NCBI GenBank assembly: GCA_031550095.1
Contig: JAVBOX010000125.1
Span: 1-13,869, forward strand
DNA from: Avichristensenella sp031550095
GTDB lineage: Bacteria; Bacillota; Clostridia; Christensenellales; Aristaeellaceae
Length of the DNA: 13,869 nucleotides
Direction: 5' to 3'
Shown here: piece after piece, positions 12,991 to 13,869 of the stretch
Position numbering within the stretch: position 1 is the first letter of the stretch
Layout of the letters: the number at the start of each line of letters is the position of its first letter
The notes under the pieces: generated by a model
Databases searched by the model: none
The model's input: the letters and a program-made list of their open reading frames with translations, nothing else
What the model was told of the DNA's origin: nothing
Position numbers and translations under genes: made by a program

Positions 12991-13869
12991 CTACTTGAAC
13001 AAACCCTTGAGTTTATCAAAAAGCCCGCCGCCATCCGCTTGCTGTTCTATCGTTTCAAACACTAAATCCATCAACCCTAGGGCGCTGGAATAGACAGGGC
13101 TGTTGAGCTTCGCCGCTTTTGGAGAAGGCGCCCGAATGGGGCGCTCCATTTGGGCGGAGAGGTATTCCCTGCCGCCCCGCATCATCGCCAGCCCGCCGCC
13201 GGTGATATATACGTTGGACCAACTGCCCAGCCGAACGCCGCTATGGTTTATCTCATCGCGAATCTGCTCGGCGATTTCATCCACCCGGGGCTCTAGAACC
13301 TTTCCAACGTCGTCCCTTGAAAAGCTCATGGACCGGCCATTTTCGCCAATCACATTGATATTATCGCCACCCGGCATACCGAAGATGTAGCTTCGCTTCA
13401 CTTGCTCCGCCAATGTCATTGATAGCTCAAGGCCATATGTCAAATCGACGGTAATATGCGCACCGCCAATGGGAATGATCTTATGGAAAACCAAGGCATC
13501 CCCTTCCACCGCCATGATCTCGGTATTGAGATATCCCACATCCAACAGAACCGCTGTCCGATCCCGGTCTTCCGGCGGAAGGAAAAGAAGGGCTTCCCCC
13601 ATGGGGGAGGAGAAAAAGCCCGCCACCTCAATGTTCATGCTCTGCATGCGGCGGTTGATATCGTTGAGGAAAAACTCATCCGCGACAATAAAGGAAACAA
13701 ACGTCTTCAGCGCGGAGCCTTTAATGCCAACGGGTTCCATGGTTTTTTTGCCTTCGTCGATCATAAACCAAGCAGGGGAACGATGGATAATCACCCCGCG
13801 GACTGGTTGAATTTCCTGATCCGCTTGGGCAAAGATCCGCTCCACATCCGCGGGTGTCACATGGGGATC
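12991..13869 (-). CDS. ftsA: Cell division protein FtsA (actin-like), C-terminal part
   Basis: The 292 C-terminal residues of an FtsA-type actin homologue; the N-terminus lies beyond the right edge. FtsA tethers FtsZ filaments to the membrane. Visible: the end of the 1C/SHS2 region (VGIKGSALKTFVSFIVADEF), the phosphate-2 segment LLDVGYLNTEI, the block GGAHITVDLTYGL followed by AEQVKRSY, the adenosine motif VYITGGGLAMMRGG, and a terminal amphipathic helix LFDKLKGLFK that should bind the membrane. The phosphate-2 loop lacks the usual glycine-rich DIGGGTT form; some clostridial FtsA proteins also have a DVGY version, so this is probably a lineage variant. Its TAG stop is 42 nt from the ftsZ start. 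Confidence 0.92.
   Translation of the reverse strand, partial: DPHVTPADVERIFAQADQEIQPVRGVIIHRSPAWFMIDEGKKTMEPVGIKGSALKTFVSFIVADEFFLNDINRRMQSMNIEVAGFFSSPMGEALLFLPPEDRDRTAVLLDVGYLNTEIMAVEGDALVFHKIIPIGGAHITVDLTYGLELSMTLAEQVKRSYIFGMPGGDNINVIGENGRSMSFSRDDVGKVLEPRVDEIAEQIRDEINHSGVRLGSWSNVYITGGGLAMMRGGREYLSAQMERPIRAPSPKAAKLNSPVYSSALGLMDLVFETIEQQADGGGLFDKLKGLFK

Overview
The window looks like a chromosomal core segment of an endospore-forming Clostridia-type Firmicute with fairly high GC. The grounds are a single-chain clostridial-type PurL, the block ftsA-ftsZ / spoIIGA-sigE-sigG read on one strand, strong AGGAGG-type ribosome binding sites, and proteins that align by eye with the Bacillus subtilis sporulation sigma factors. 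Genus cannot be read from the sequence; a Christensenellales-like lineage is only a guess.

Left part (1-5530, + strand): the tail of purD, then purL and purB, tightly packed (4-nt overlap, then a 12-nt gap). This is the distal end of a purine biosynthesis operon and closes with a GC-rich hairpin. Next on the + strand is a lone 130-aa gene with an Ig-like fold signature (5870-6262), preceded by an unusual array of GTAAC repeats. It meets sigG tail to tail across a hairpin-rich gap.

Middle part (- strand, 8660 to 6403): spoIIGA, sigE and sigG. SpoIIGA is the membrane protease that activates pro-sigma-E. The two genes overlap by 4 nt, and sigG follows behind its own sigma-F-type promoter, so the mother-cell and forespore programmes are both encoded here. 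Right part (- strand, 13869 to 9898): ftsA (cut by the window edge), ftsZ, and a secreted protein with two peptidoglycan-binding domains whose C-terminus is interrupted by an in-frame TGA.

The most interesting part is the 1.2-kb gap between spoIIGA and the peptidoglycan-binding gene (8661-9897). A near-consensus sigma-A promoter (8849-8877) points away from spoIIGA. Behind it lie two perfect Spo0A boxes, competing hairpins and a multi-helix domain closed by a 10-bp terminal stem (9150-9159 with 9305-9314), followed immediately by a strong intrinsic terminator. I read this as a structured non-coding RNA gene divergent from spoIIGA. A second, diverged element sharing its hairpin and a 13-nt box follows at about 9454-9613. 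I cannot assign either to a known RNA family from memory.
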